A stretch of 64,000 bases of DNA from Macrobrachium rosenbergii (lineage: Eukaryota > Arthropoda > Malacostraca > Decapoda > Palaemonidae): contig NC_089783.1 of the NCBI RefSeq assembly GCF_040412425.1, positions 41,851,625 to 41,915,624 on the forward strand. The letters run 5' to 3'. The position numbers were made by a program, and so were the translations under genes. Within the stretch, counting starts at the first letter, position 1. Each line of letters begins with the position of its first letter. Shown here piece by piece: positions 12,871 through 26,083 of this stretch. The notes beneath the pieces were generated by a model. The model was not told the DNA's origin, made no database searches, and worked only from the letters and a program-made list of their open reading frames with translations.

Positions 12871-14883
12871 CTTTGTGGTTTAAAGATTCATTAGAAAATT
12901 GAACAATAAGACATTTTTTAAAACAAGGCTGCCAACCCCACGTCCTTTCTATAATAAAATAAATCAATTGAAAGAAAATGATTTTATGCACAATCAATAA
13001 TGAGTGCAGTAAATATTCTATATAAACGCAGTGTATTAATTATTTTCAGTAAAAACTCATAGGAATGTATGGAATAGAAGTACAGAGTATCTAAATATCA
13101 ATGTAGTATATTGTGTTCGAGTATATGTCACAACCACCCCCTCCCCCTATTTGTTGGCATCCCTCTTGCTATTTCCTGCAGTTGTAGGTTTTATCACTTG
13201 CATGACGGGTTGTGTCTACTTCTTGCGTTGCACGAGAATGCAATGTTTGTTTATGGCTGAACTATTTCCCTGCTCTTCAAAATCTTTTGGGTTCTACAGA
13301 TTCCTCTACAAATTCCTCGACAACGTTTTGGTTAACTGTATCGCCACACAGACCATTGTATCCAGAGGAGAGTTATTAATTTTATTTGTCATTTTGATCG
13401 CGATGACATATTAATTGTGTAGATTATTATTATTAAAATATTTTTACCAGACCACCTAGCTGAGTAACAGCTCTCACAGGGATGGCCCGAAAGATTTGTT
13501 TTTATTTATATTTTTTTTATATATATTCTCAATTAAATTACAGTTTTTCAAAGAACTGCAAAGTTATTTGAACGGGATCAAATTACGGTTCTAGACTGGG
13601 CTTTATCATTTCGACAAGTGTGATGTCTGTGTGAATTATTACGTTTACCTTTGATTACCGATATCAGATTATGTAGCACATAGCTGTGTTTGGTTCAACT
13701 TGGCTTTGTGGAAGTGCTTTCCCGTTCATGAAATTAGTGAACTCGGGGTCTAATTAAGTGCTATAAATCTTGAATTTTAAAATTAATGGCATGTGCACTA
13801 AGCTAAAATTTTTCTCATGCAATCAAGACAAGTAAACCCTAACATTCCAATTTAATTGATTAATGTCTGGTTGTACCGTGTTTGTGATTTAACCTTTTTC
13901 CTCATTAAGCTTAATTGACCCCATAGTGCAGTATTTTAATTGAGCACCATGCGCTCTTTTGTTCATGATATTGATGTTATTTAAATACAAGAAAACGAAG
14001 AATTTCTATGGTTACTTAATAATCTCTGTGTATTATTATTTTTTTTTTAAATCTCATTGTAAACTCGTATTGGTGAATATCGTGAAACATACATGCTTTA
14101 AAAAATCCATATATCACTTGTAGAGGCGTCCAGCTTTCAAATTCCTGAGATGTATACTAGTATTGCACCAGCCCCGGTTTTTTTGCCATGCCCGTAGGTT
14201 AAGTTACGTTAGATTAAATTGGTCAATTTTAGAAAAATTCTGGTGTGGGATACGTAATGAGATTATTTTTAAGAAAACTATGGTTAGTTTTTAAGATATG
14301 GCGTCCCACTTTTTTCAGGGAAAGATTACGGTACTCGGTTACATATCGGGGAAAATTCGTCCCGCTTGACTTTTGATATTGTAGAAAACGGCCCATTGAT
14401 GAGATAACTTGAACAGCCCTTCCCTAAACTGAATCCAGGCACGAAAGTTTTGGTCGACTCGAGCATAATTTCCGCTGCCGGTCGAATGTTTCCGTGCGCC
14501 GGGGAACGGTAGGATAAATTTCATCTACGGTCTTAGTCTTAACTCTGATGAGGTAAGTGGAACAATATTAGGCTTAACAAACTACGTTCGCCTCATTAAA
14601 CAAATTAGGCTTACCTGCGATGCGTCTTCCGTCTCCAGCCAATTCCCACGTAATTGGGAAGGACGGAACCGCAAGACTTAGCTGATGCCTGGGCGAGATT
14701 AGCTAATGGGAGAGAAAAGCGGTTCCAATTATTTCTTTCAGTTTTTTTTTTTTTTTTGTGGAGGAGTCGGAGGGTAATGGAAATGTCTAGATACAACAGG
14801 TTGATTCGCTGCAAAATTTGTTGCGGCAGTTTACACAAGAATAAATTTACCTATTCTTAAGCAATCACAAGCAAGTGATTTTA
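12871..14883. other. Mostly unique AT-rich sequence
   Basis: Holds a SINE tail fragment at 13437-13510, a homeodomain-motif-rich stretch at about 13745-13955, and at 14596-14720 a block with a diverged partner at 40166-40285. The ORF at 13151-13414 (87 codons, cysteine- and phenylalanine-rich) has no recognisable family. Confidence 0.45.
13437..13510 (-). mobile_element. SINE 3' fragment, diverged
   Basis: Matches the 3' block of the tRNA-SINE (accagaccacctagctgag, ctctcacagggatggcccga). Only about 70 bp remain, and it ends in T-rich sequence. Confidence 0.6.
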
Positions 14884-15044
<161 letters not shown>

Positions 15045-15045
15045 C

Positions 15046-15152
15046 ATACCTTAGCACCTGGTTCGTTTATCACACATCACCACAGGTGAAAAAATATGAG
15101 ACTGGGTGCAGCTCCTGACCGGTTTCAGTATTATTTCCAAGCCATCGTCATA
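15046..15152 (-). repeat. Possible Penelope-type terminal fragment
   Basis: On the minus strand it reads 'gatggcttggaaataa...ctgaaaccggtcaggagctg', a pattern I associate with terminal regions of Penelope-like elements and related interspersed repeats. There is no coding part next to it. This is a memory-based resemblance and remains tentative. Confidence 0.3.
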
Positions 15153-15153
15153 T

Positions 15154-15192
15154 ATATCTATCTATCTATATGTATATATACATATATATATT

Positions 15193-15239
<47 letters not shown>

Positions 15240-15253
15240 AGTTGTATATATTC

Positions 15254-15324
<71 letters not shown>

Positions 15325-15345
15325 TACACATACATACATAACAGT
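15154..15345. repeat. (TA)n-rich compound microsatellite
   Basis: TATC, TA and TATG runs, with the longest pure TA at about 15258-15318. Confidence 0.95.
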
Positions 15346-15835
15346 GTACATACATACATACATGGGTGTTCCACAGCACTGGTCTAAATGTTTCATTTCC
15401 CCGGAGATCCGTCTCAGGACTATGGTTTGTTATTTAGTGGCATGGCTGGTCAGAACTTATACATATGTATATACATATGTATATGTATACACACACACGC
15501 ACACACATTATATATATATGTATATACTGTGTATATACACAGTATATATACATACGCACTACGGACGGGCTTCTATTTAGATCTCATCATTTTCAAAAGA
15601 GCCCTCCCCACTAAGTGAAAGAGAAAATTAACGCTCTTTGCTAAAATCTGAGAAGGACCATCACAGTGAGTTTTCTGTTGACTCAGTATAATTGAATTGG
15701 GAAACTTGCGGACGTATGATATACTTTTTTGTATCTTTCCTTTTCCGCATTTTTTTTATCTCGTCCTTTTCTCGCCTTCATGAGAATTGGATTAATTTTT
15801 TGTTTCCAGTATCAAAATCTCATTTTTTTTCTGTA

Positions 15836-16180
15836 AAAGAAAACTATTGAGATGGCTGTTTATCTGTCCGCCCTCAGATCTTGAAAACTACTGGGGCTAG
15901 AGGGCTGCAAATAGGTATGTTGATCACCCTCCAATCATCAAACATACCAAATTGCAGCCCTCTAGCCCCAGTAGTTTTTATTTTATTTAAGGTTAAAGTT
16001 AGCCATGATCGTGCGTCTGGCACAGCTATCAGTGCCAACAACACAGGCCACCACCGGGCCGTGGCTGAAAGTTTCATGGGCCGCGGCTGAGAGTTTCATG
16101 GGTCGTGGCTGAGAGTTTTATACAGCATTACACGCTGTACAGCAAATGGATTGCACCGAGGAAATTTCGACGCATTTTTT
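15836..16180 (+). mobile_element. Multi-hairpin repeat, copy C (rearranged)
   Basis: Contains the family's large hairpin: arms starting ctactggggctagagggctg and ending cagccctctagccccagtag, at about 15889-15977. It lacks the central CACCGAAA hairpin. A ~24-bp block (gggccgtggctgaaagtttcat) is instead repeated three times at about 16056-16118. The terminal GCGCCGAAG hairpin is degraded (gcaccgaggaaatttcgacgc). Confidence 0.75.
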
Positions 16181-16599
16181 TCTTATTTCATAAATGAGAT
16201 TCTTTTCAAAAGTGATTATCATACATTTTTTTTATACACTCTAAACGTTCAAGAAATTCATTCAACTTGTATTCTGCATCCTCTTACATTTTATTTCGGG
16301 TACCTCATTTAAAGAATTTATCGCTTCTCTCTCCCTAGAATCCTTTTATTTTTTTATCGCTGGATTTGGAACTTGGGGGAAAAATGAGAAGGATTGAAGT
16401 GGTGTTTGCGCAAGCAGAATCTCGCAGTAAATTCAATCCCCAATTTCTATCTGGGAAATATCTGCGCAAACTGATTTGTTTACTCGGCAAATAAAGCCGA
16501 AATGAATGTCTCAATATAATCAAACTTACCATTCTCGCCTTTCCTTCTTTCCGCAAGTCGAATGGAGAGATGATGTGGAAATTTCATGAGGACTTAGGG

Positions 16600-16937
16600 A
16601 AATAATTTTACTGCTGAAAATTATTTATACGCGTTCTCAAGTACTTACTGAGATACTGCAACTAATATCTCTATCTATATTTTGGTGAGAAATACGGTAA
16701 ATTGTCGGTCGTCTGATCACCGACTAACAATTTATCGTATTTCTATCAAAATATAGATTATTAGATTACAGGATACTGCAAATTACCTCCATCTATATTT
16801 TGGTAAATTAAATTGTTGGTCGTCTGATCACCGACCAACAATTTATCGTATTTCTCACCAAAGTATAGATAGAGATATTAGTTGCAGTATCTCAGTAAGT
16901 GCTTGAGAATGTGTACGAATAATTTTTAGCAGTAAAA

Positions 16938-16943
<6 letters not shown>
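16600..16943. mobile_element. 344-bp double palindrome (MITE-like)
   Basis: The outer arms are inverted complements: taattttactgctgaaaat on the left and its complement on the right, then 'gttctcaagtacttactgag' and partner. Between them lie two ~85-bp hairpins in tandem, each built on ATCTATATTTTGG ... GGTCGTCTGATCACCGAC ... ATATAGAT. Terminal inverted repeats of over 100 bp and no coding capacity suggest a foldback or MITE element. A (TA)n array abuts its right end, so the target duplication cannot be read. Confidence 0.75.

Positions 16944-17023
<80 letters not shown>
16944..17023. repeat. (TA)n microsatellite
   Basis: Pure TA of about 80 bp between the double palindrome and the left arm of the giant inverted repeat. 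Confidence 0.97.
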
Positions 17024-17026
<3 letters not shown>

Positions 17027-18106
17027 GGAAAATTTTGTACAACTTAGACGCAAGAATTCGTAACTGATAAAAAAAAATTGGCGTCTACTCTAGCATGAAT
17101 TTGTGATGTGTTTGGCAAGAAGTGTGAGGCAAAATTATAAAACGAAAATGTTCTCCAGAGGGGAAAAGAATACAGAGAGAGAATATAAAGCATACTGATC
17201 ATGAACATTATATGTAAATAGAGTTTGATGCTGTCAAAGGATAGTGAGGTCTTGCGGCAATGAAGCTAAAATTTGAATGGTTGATGTATGTAGATTTCAA
17301 AAGTAGGAGAATCGAGGAGTGTTCCAGTGAAGTGGGTCAATATAAGCCAGTGAATGACATCGTAAATATATGTTGAGCATGTGAGAGATGAAGTAAAATA
17401 CGTGAATAATGTAAATGAACCATGATTTCATGGAACTGTTGGCCAGTTGAATGCAGTGCATAGGAAAGGTCTGCCTATTTGAAGAATATAAAAAAAAATA
17501 ATAAAATTTTTCTATACTATATACTCAATACTGCGTATACCAAAAACGATGAGAAAGATAGATCACCTGATAAGACCACATATGGCCACGGAGAAAAAGT
17601 AACATGACTGATATACCGTAGAGCTATTGTGTGTTATTGGGAATTTGTACTGTATGTGGTAATTTCTATGAGTTATTGGTTTTGTAGAAAATTAGACCTT
17701 AGACAAAGGGTTTTATTTTACGTATTACGTCATTCAAAGACACAATACGGAGGCAGATTCTTTCTAGTCAAGTTACTCTCTGAACAATGGGGCCCTGTCC
17801 TTCCTTCATTTTTAATTGGTATAAGTCTTTCCAAAAGGGCACTGCCAAATTGGGTTTAACCTTACTGGCATTGTGCCCGGAAAAGTCTTTCTAGGTCCAG
17901 GTGACATACATTTATTCGGGACTAGATTGTATGAGGGATACCTGATTAAAAATAATCAATTCAAGAATCAAAGGGGATTAATGAGGTGTCTTCAGAAGTC
18001 TTCGAGCAGAGATAAAAGTTCAGTGAGATATTAATGAGCGAAATCTGTAAGTTACGTAAGTGTATAAAATGAATGAAATTTAGGGATAAGGTGATGTGTG
18101 TGTGTG

Positions 18107-18188
<82 letters not shown>

Positions 18189-18471
18189 CATATACAGTGA
18201 GGATTGAAAGGGGTTCTATCAACCGGTAGACATCCGTAGGTGCAAGGTGAAGGATCAGTCCTTTATTCCTTTTCTAAGTACTTTATTATTGCTGCAACGT
18301 TTCAAGACGTAGAAGTCCCATTTTCAAGCTATACAAAGAGAAGACAAACGTTAAAATAACAAACTCGGAATAAAAATTAACAGTTAAAAAACTATACAAA
18401 TAATATAAATGACAAGTACAAAAGATACCTGGGAATGATTACCATAAGGTGCTGAGGGCACGGACCGAGTG
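17024..18471 (+). repeat. Left arm of giant inverted repeat
   Basis: Pairs as a reverse complement with 19346-20837 along its length. Checkpoints are gagggaaaattttgtac (17024) with gtacaaaattttccct (to 20837), the 60-bp block at 17205-17265 with 20600-20660, and gattaccataaggtgctgag (18437) with its complement at 19361-19380. Both arms contain a (TA)n array (18111-18185 here). The innermost ~280 bp contain 'cgtttcaagacgtagaag' and 'cccattttcaagct', which resemble Penelope-element termini. Confidence 0.85.
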
Positions 18472-19345
18472 ACGATTCGGGCCGGGTTCAGCTTCGACTC
18501 AAACTCACGAGAGATACAGAGGTGTTGAGGGAGACTGGGTGTTTAACTGTAGAACGAGTTGTTTAATGAAGAGTGATTCTAAGATGCTAATTATTGTTCG
18601 TTAAGAGTTTGGCCTATAATTTTAAAATCTTTATAATTTATGTCAGATTAACATTTCTTTGTCTGTTCACGTATACACACGCATACATGAAAATTCAGGA
18701 TTAGTCAATTTGACACCTGTTCTATAGCTAACGCCTCGATGAGAATCCAATCTCACTTTGAATAACCTCCGTGTGGACCCGACGTACTCCCCAAGATTAC
18801 ATCTAGGGCAGTTAAATAGATATACGACTCCTGAGGTCATTAGTGGATCGAGTTTCTCCTTATGTTTAAATAGAGATCTAATATTCATTGTGGTGCAGGG
18901 TCTTAACTGTAATTCGGTTGCAGGTAAAAATTTCTCGATTAACAGCTTCAATTCACGGTAGAAATTTTGGTCATGAATAAATGGGACTCTTGCAAATAAT
19001 CGTAATTTTGGTACTGTTGGTATTTCAATTTTAGGAAGGAAAATATTGTTTTAGAATTTGTAGAGGTGGTTATAAAAAAGTAATTGTCAGTGAAATATTG
19101 GTGGAGATAGGTTATTTCACTGTGAAAATGATTCCAATCAGATGTTATGTTAAAAGCCCTATGAAAGAGGGTATACATGGAGTCTAGTTTAAATTTATAA
19201 AAACAGTTACTATAAAAATTTGAGGCCGGGCCGGTAAAAGTGTTCTTTCTAAAGGCCGTGGTGTTAAAATGATCATTATATCTAAAAACTGTTACATCTA
19301 AAAATGGCAGCTTGAATATGAAAATGAAAATAAGCTGCCATTTGC
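18472..19345 (-). mobile_element. Penelope-like element fragment in the inverted-repeat spacer
   Basis: The 874-bp spacer holds a 5'-truncated Penelope-like element on the minus strand: RT C-terminal part, then a GIY-YIG endonuclease, then ~195 bp of 3' non-coding sequence that leads into the left arm. The same terminal sequence lies in opposite orientation upstream, in the right arm. Penelope elements are known for such inverted terminal copies. Confidence 0.75.
18667..19325 (-). pseudogene. Penelope-like RT tail plus GIY-YIG endonuclease, broken
   Basis: The upstream part (about 19325-18960) translates to 'LPFLDVTVFRYND', 'RKNTFTGPASNFYSN' and 'TLFHRAFNITSDW', the C-terminal RT region typical of Penelope-like elements. 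The downstream frame (18951-18667, 94 codons) has 'GVVYLFNCPRCNLGEYVGST' and 'RRLFKVRLDSHRG', a GIY-YIG nuclease core with its CPRC cysteine pair and the conserved Arg. In the family this enzyme nicks the target for RT priming. A one-base shift near 18965 separates the two frames, and the N-terminal RT core (finger and palm motifs) is absent. The fragment cannot be autonomous. The RT assignment is confident; the clade within Penelope-like elements is not determined. Confidence 0.8.
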
Positions 19346-20837
<1,492 letters not shown>

Positions 20838-22846
20838 TTTTACTGCATTCCACACAAAATCTCTTCCCTTTGCCAACTCCTTCGCTTCATCATTCGTCCA
20901 TAAACTTCTCCCACTCCTCTTGCTAATGCAGCAAGGATCCCATCATTGCAGTGTTCAAACTTCCAATCAGATCTTACGCTTTCCTATAAATTATTCTTCT
21001 TCGCTTGCTATCAGGCTCAGGATCTTGATAACTATCTGTGCTATATTGTAAACCCTTCTGCACGTAATGTTCAGAAAACGCCACAGTCATTCCTATTTTA
21101 CCGTTGCATGAAATACTATTTATTCCAAGCGTTCTGATTTTTCCTTAGACTAGAAATATTTTATCGTTTCCGTTTACATTTTCTCCCCAGAGCATGCTTA
21201 TGTATGTTTCTATGTTAAGAAACCTCCCATTTTCAAGAACACTTCCATCAGGGCCAACTACAAGATTGTCCCAGTATTCAGAATACAATCACTATTCCTC
21301 CTTTTCACTCTTGTCTCTGGATCCTGAGCACAAGTTTATTATTGTTAATTTTTCCTCTGTTCTTCTCAGCTTAAGCCAGAAAATTGTCTTTATTGCAACT
21401 ACATTTTCACACACATAGCTATCCTATTCCACATAAGTGCAACATACCTCTCTGTAATACCATAAACGATCAGTCTTTTAATAAACAAAAAAACTCTCTA
21501 GTTTACTCCCGCTACAATTATCGATTACTGCACATTTCTTCTCGTGTGCATATGTCACTCATAACTTTCTCACAATCCCTGGATTAGATGTATTTGTGTC
21601 TGATTTGTGTAATTAATTTAAGGTATGAGAATGCAGGTCCCATCTCTTCTAAATTGTGTATGCTTATTCTCCTCGAAGGGAATACGCGATACTTTATTAT
21701 GAACATGTCAATAAATACAAGGCTTTTACTCATCTGTTTGCATTCATGATCATTAACAAGTACTAATTAATCGTAAAACTGCGCAAACATATTGATTCTG
21801 AGAAAACAAAGGGAGATAGAGTCTTCAAAACAGTTCATGGAAATTCATGTCACATTTAAGCGAGGGTTTTAGGCACTTCTAATTTCTCTAAAAAAAAACA
21901 TTCTTCTCTATCTTTAGGCCATGGGTGATCACTGCAACGCCTTACGACTGGATACAAATCAGTATGCGACTGGGTCTAATTTTGTTTATTTCTTTATTTG
22001 CGTCAGGGGGAATACTGTATTTAATCCCCTAAATTTAAAGGCACCTTTGGGAGTGACCTTTCTCTGGAACATTTGATTGACATAAAAGAAAGCATTACAT
22101 TCAAAACCGTGTAGTTAAGTTTTCCTCGCGTTGTTAACGTGTGGGAGTTTTTCCTTCTGACGAGTAATCATATAAGTGAACATCCTTCGAAGGACATGAC
22201 TTACCAGTAATAAAAGAGAAAGAGGAAAACCCGAAGGAAAGGACGCCACCTTTAAGAAGTGGCGGTTGAGAAGTTGATTACGCGGCCACCAAGGATTATT
22301 TATGGCCGGCAATATTTTGCGGACAAAGAATTGCCAGATTTACGAGGGCGTTCATTCGCGACTTCGGTATGATAAAACCCTCCTTGGCCGAACGATTGTG
22401 ACTCGTATCGCGAGCGAATGGAAGAGTCAAATAAGCCTTGCTAGAGTGAGTCATTTTAACACTCCAACAGACCTCCCCGCTTCCCTTTCTTCCAAAAAAG
22501 TAAAAAAAAAAAAAAAAAGGAATGACTATATCGCTCTTTTCAACAAACCTTGGCTCCGCAAAAAAAAAAATTTGGGGGGGGGGAAAGAGTTTGGGAAGGC
22601 CTGGTAAAAAGTTTGTTTATGTCTGAATGTGTACAGCAGTATTTTAGTATGAATATGCAGCCCTTTGAATTATAAGCCTGGCAGTGCAGCTCTTATTCAA
22701 GACCAGAACTGAAGAAAAGATAAAGGGAACTGTGCTTGTAGCAAAGAGCGAAAAGCTCACTGGAACATACTTCAGTATGTAATTGCAATAACTGCTAATG
22801 CTATCTTAACAATTATATACGTATCTGGTAAAAATTAACCAGTAGA
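20838..22846. other. Unclassified sequence
   Basis: Pyrimidine-rich on the plus strand to about 21600, then mixed. ORFs up to 124 codons show no family. A slightly GC-richer stretch at about 22130-22480 and homopolymers at about 22501-22581 are the only marked features. Confidence 0.4.
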
Positions 22847-23082
<236 letters not shown>

Positions 23083-23086
23083 CTTC
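23083..23086. repeat. Target-site duplication CTTC (left)
   Basis: CTTC directly precedes the TG of the left LTR and recurs directly after the CA of the right LTR at 33400-33403. A 4-bp duplication is usual for Ty3/Gypsy integrases. Confidence 0.85.
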
Positions 23087-24041
23087 TGTAATGTTTTTAT
23101 TATTCTTCTTTTTATGTTCTTTGTTTTATGTTTGCATAGATTTAGTCTTTCTCTTCTTACCTTGGTTTCTTTCGAGGTGTCCTTCAGATCGCTTCGGATG
23201 ATGTGCTATCTTTGTATATTTATTCCTTTTAAATATTGATATCTCTCAGAAAGGCGTATAGAGACGAGATCGGTAATTTCTTCACTTTAATTAGTACTTA
23301 ATATTATAAAGATCAGTACAAAATTAACAAGTTACAATGATAGAAACGAATCACTCTTGAATCAGTCTATATGGGGAACACGGAAGCGATTGGGAGAAGT
23401 ACTCTCCTTGAAGGACACAGTTCTGACTCTCGTCTCCTCGTCGGTCTCTCACTCGTTGAACCCTCAGGAAACTTGCTATCTGTAAATCTCCACCTCCTTC
23501 TAGCCTTATTGGAAGGATTAATCAGCAAGGCCTCCCCTTCAAGTAGCTGATTGGAAGGACTGTAGTGGGTGTGATTCAAATCTCTCCTTAGAGGACTTGA
23601 TAGGAGGTGATCTTAGGAGGGTGTGGGAAAGACCCTCCCACACATAATTGATTGGAGGTTGAAGAAGTATATCACTTGGGTCAACCCCAAATTTCCTGGA
23701 ACTTCCACGAAAACACCTTCCGGAGAAGGCGGGACTATAGAATCAGCTGTTGTAAGCATTTAGACTGTGCTGACTCATGTTTTGCTTGGCTTCAATCGCG
23801 AGGCCATTATTTCCCATTTTTACGACTGTTTTTATGGCTTAAACACGATATACTGCAATGTAAACATCTTGCGTATTGATAACACGACACAAAAGCATTT
23901 GGCCGTTATCACTGTGTTCTTTGCCTCTCTCTTTACTCTTATTTCTCTCTCCTTCTCTCTCTTAACTTTTTCTCTTTCTATCTCTCTCTCTCTCTCTCTC
24001 TCTTTTCTATTTAATTTCCCTATCTATTCTACACCACAACA
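23087..24041 (-). repeat. 3' LTR (left), 955 bp
   Basis: Runs TG...CA and matches 32444-33399 with 5 substitutions and 4 indel events (a CG insertion plus three homopolymer length changes). It contains a (TC)11 tract on the plus strand near its element-5' edge at about 23981-24002, a TATTTAAAAGG box on the minus strand near 23225-23235 and an AATAAA on the minus strand at 23219-23224. The last two could serve transcription start and polyadenylation. The 70-codon minus frame inside it is shared with the other LTR and is not thought to be a gene. Confidence 0.95.
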
Positions 24042-24397
24042 TCACTCCCGTCACGCTACCTCACACTGCCCTCAGTGTGACAAAAGAATATATTTCAATG
24101 GATGATTGCAAAATCACAAACAAAACAAAGTATTTATATGATTTCCCCATCAAGTCAATTCTCAAAAAATATTTAAATTGCACAAACTGTGTCAATGCAC
24201 TAATGCAAAAATTCAATTAAGAATATATGGTAGAAAATTCACATATATTATATCATGAATCAAAAGAGATACATATACATACATATATATATACATATAA
24301 TGAATTGTTATACTGTAAAATGGTTAATTGTTTTAACACACAATGCAAACAATAATACATAAAGAATTCAGCAGCAAATTATGTGTATAAGATCATT
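24042..24397 (-). other. Region between env stop and 3' LTR, candidate polypurine tract
   Basis: Minus-strand sequence directly before the LTR is weakly purine-rich (gacgggagtga, 24042-24052) and is the candidate plus-strand primer site. It is less pure than a typical tract. A perfect 8-bp hairpin TCACACTG/CAGTGTGA lies at 24060-24079. Confidence 0.45.
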
Positions 24398-25961
24398 TTA
24401 CTCTTCATTGGTCCTCTTTATTTCTGTTATAATCTGCTCAACATTTGAAATTACCACACGTTTGACCAAAATTGCAAACACTATTATTACAATAATGATT
24501 ATGACCAAATTGAACAGAGACAGAATTGGTGAAACATTTTCTTTGTAATAGAAAAATTCATCTACTAAAGCCAACTCATTTATTTGTTTTAACTCTAACT
24601 GAGACAGTTTAAATTCTTTAACTTCACTAGAGTAGTTCATGTAGGGGCTTATTTTTATGGATTGTGATTTCTGTGAAGACATGAGGTTCATAATATAATT
24701 TATTAGGAATAACTAACTTGCAAGTCTTATCAAAAGCATGGACATTATTGAAATTAATTTCAGTACTTATATTATGGCAATTAATAGTTGCTGTTACTGA
24801 ACTTAGTGAAAACACAAAAACTGACTGTTCTACTATAATGGAAACAAAATCATGTTTGGATAATTGTGTACACAGTACTGTCTCTGATTCTTGTTTTCAA
24901 ATTATTTCTTGAACACAAGGATAGGCATTAGTAGTTTCATACAGGTTGTCAAGGTTGCAAATATACTCTTTATCTTTCAAAAGTATACAATCTCTTAATT
25001 GAGCATCAGTAATAAATGACATCATTAGTCCATGTTCTTCTAATGCAAAATTGATGTGGTTGACATTTGAGATAATTACGTTTTCCTTTATCAACATGGG
25101 AAAAGGATGTATGGACATCAGTACATCTGCCTCTTTTTGATTAAAAGGTAAAATTAGAAGGATCTTATTCTTAACTACCTTGGTGGTTATCAAATTATAA
25201 TAGACCATTATATCCTTTACCATAGGGGTATAATGTCCTTCTACCAAAAATCACTAATTATGCCCTCTAATTCTCTTGGGTTTATTAATGTTGGACTTAA
25301 TATTCCTTTATAGGCTAACAAAATGGCATTTAATAGATCTTTATGGTCTTGCAATACAATCCTAACATTGTTCATAAATGTACTTAAATGTTGTTCATCT
25401 GTTATTATCTTAATCTCTTTGGTAATGTTTGTGTTCACTTGATTAATAAATTCCTTTATTTTTTCAATTCATTACTGTTTAAGTTTTGAGAGCTTATAAT
25501 CTTATTTAACACAATGCCTCTTGTTGCTGCCCATTTCTCCAGTTTGTCTATACGGGCACTTTCTTTTCTACATTAGAGTCTGTCGCGACTCCAAATAATT
25601 GATTAAGTGCTGTTCCTATAAAAGGTAAGAGGGATCGTTTGGATCTTGTATTTAACACACTTCCTATGTCATTATCTAGTTTTTCCAACAATGGTAAAAC
25701 ACTGTTATTTTCACTTTTCCTAATTAATGATTTTAATTCCCTTTGGACATCTTTCAATGTCATTTCATTGATAAGCACTGATGTAATGTCAATACTCACT
25801 ATGCCCAAGTCCTTTATTAATTTCACAGATCCCTTTTTCTCTAGTAGTGCACCCTTCCGGATCACCACCTCAGATGACACATAAAGCAGTGTTATGATAA
25901 CCAAGAAGAACTGCATGTTTGTATCTGTAAGAATAAGCCTTATCAGATATTCTGTATACAT
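24398..25961 (-). pseudogene. env: env-like gene of the retrotransposon, frameshifted
   Basis: Envelope-glycoprotein-like frame downstream of integrase. The N-terminal open fragment (25961-25548, 137 codons) has a hydrophobic signal peptide at about residues 16-30 (from MQFFLVIITLLY). A dibasic RSKR furin-type motif lies at residues 106-109 (25635-25646), followed by a hydrophobic, glycine-containing stretch beginning SLLPFIGTALNQLFG, as after the cleavage site of errantiviral Env and baculovirus F-type proteins. Middle fragments (25438-25241 and 25247-24897) carry helical and cysteine-containing ectodomain sequence. The last (24691-24398) has a ~22-residue membrane segment (about residues 55-77) and a short basic, polar tail. 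At least four frame changes break it. The role in the family is membrane fusion and particle spread; no function is implied for this broken copy. Confidence 0.85.
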
Positions 25962-26083
25962 GAGGTATTTTAATGCCTACACATTGTTTATATCTAATAG
26001 TTCAACACTTCACATAAATTTATCTTTTCTTAAATTGTATTTGTTATTTATTGGTTCCTGTTCAACTTCTTTCAATAATTCAA

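Noticed and set aside
18190..18360. Hammerhead ribozyme in the Penelope terminal region
   Set aside because: Such ribozymes are known in Penelope-like elements, and GAAAC-type words occur here, but I could not find a CTGATGA core in the correct position. A covariance-model search would decide.
23367..23579. 70-codon minus frame, also at 32721-32939
   Set aside because: It lies within the LTRs and is duplicated only because the LTRs are; no motif.
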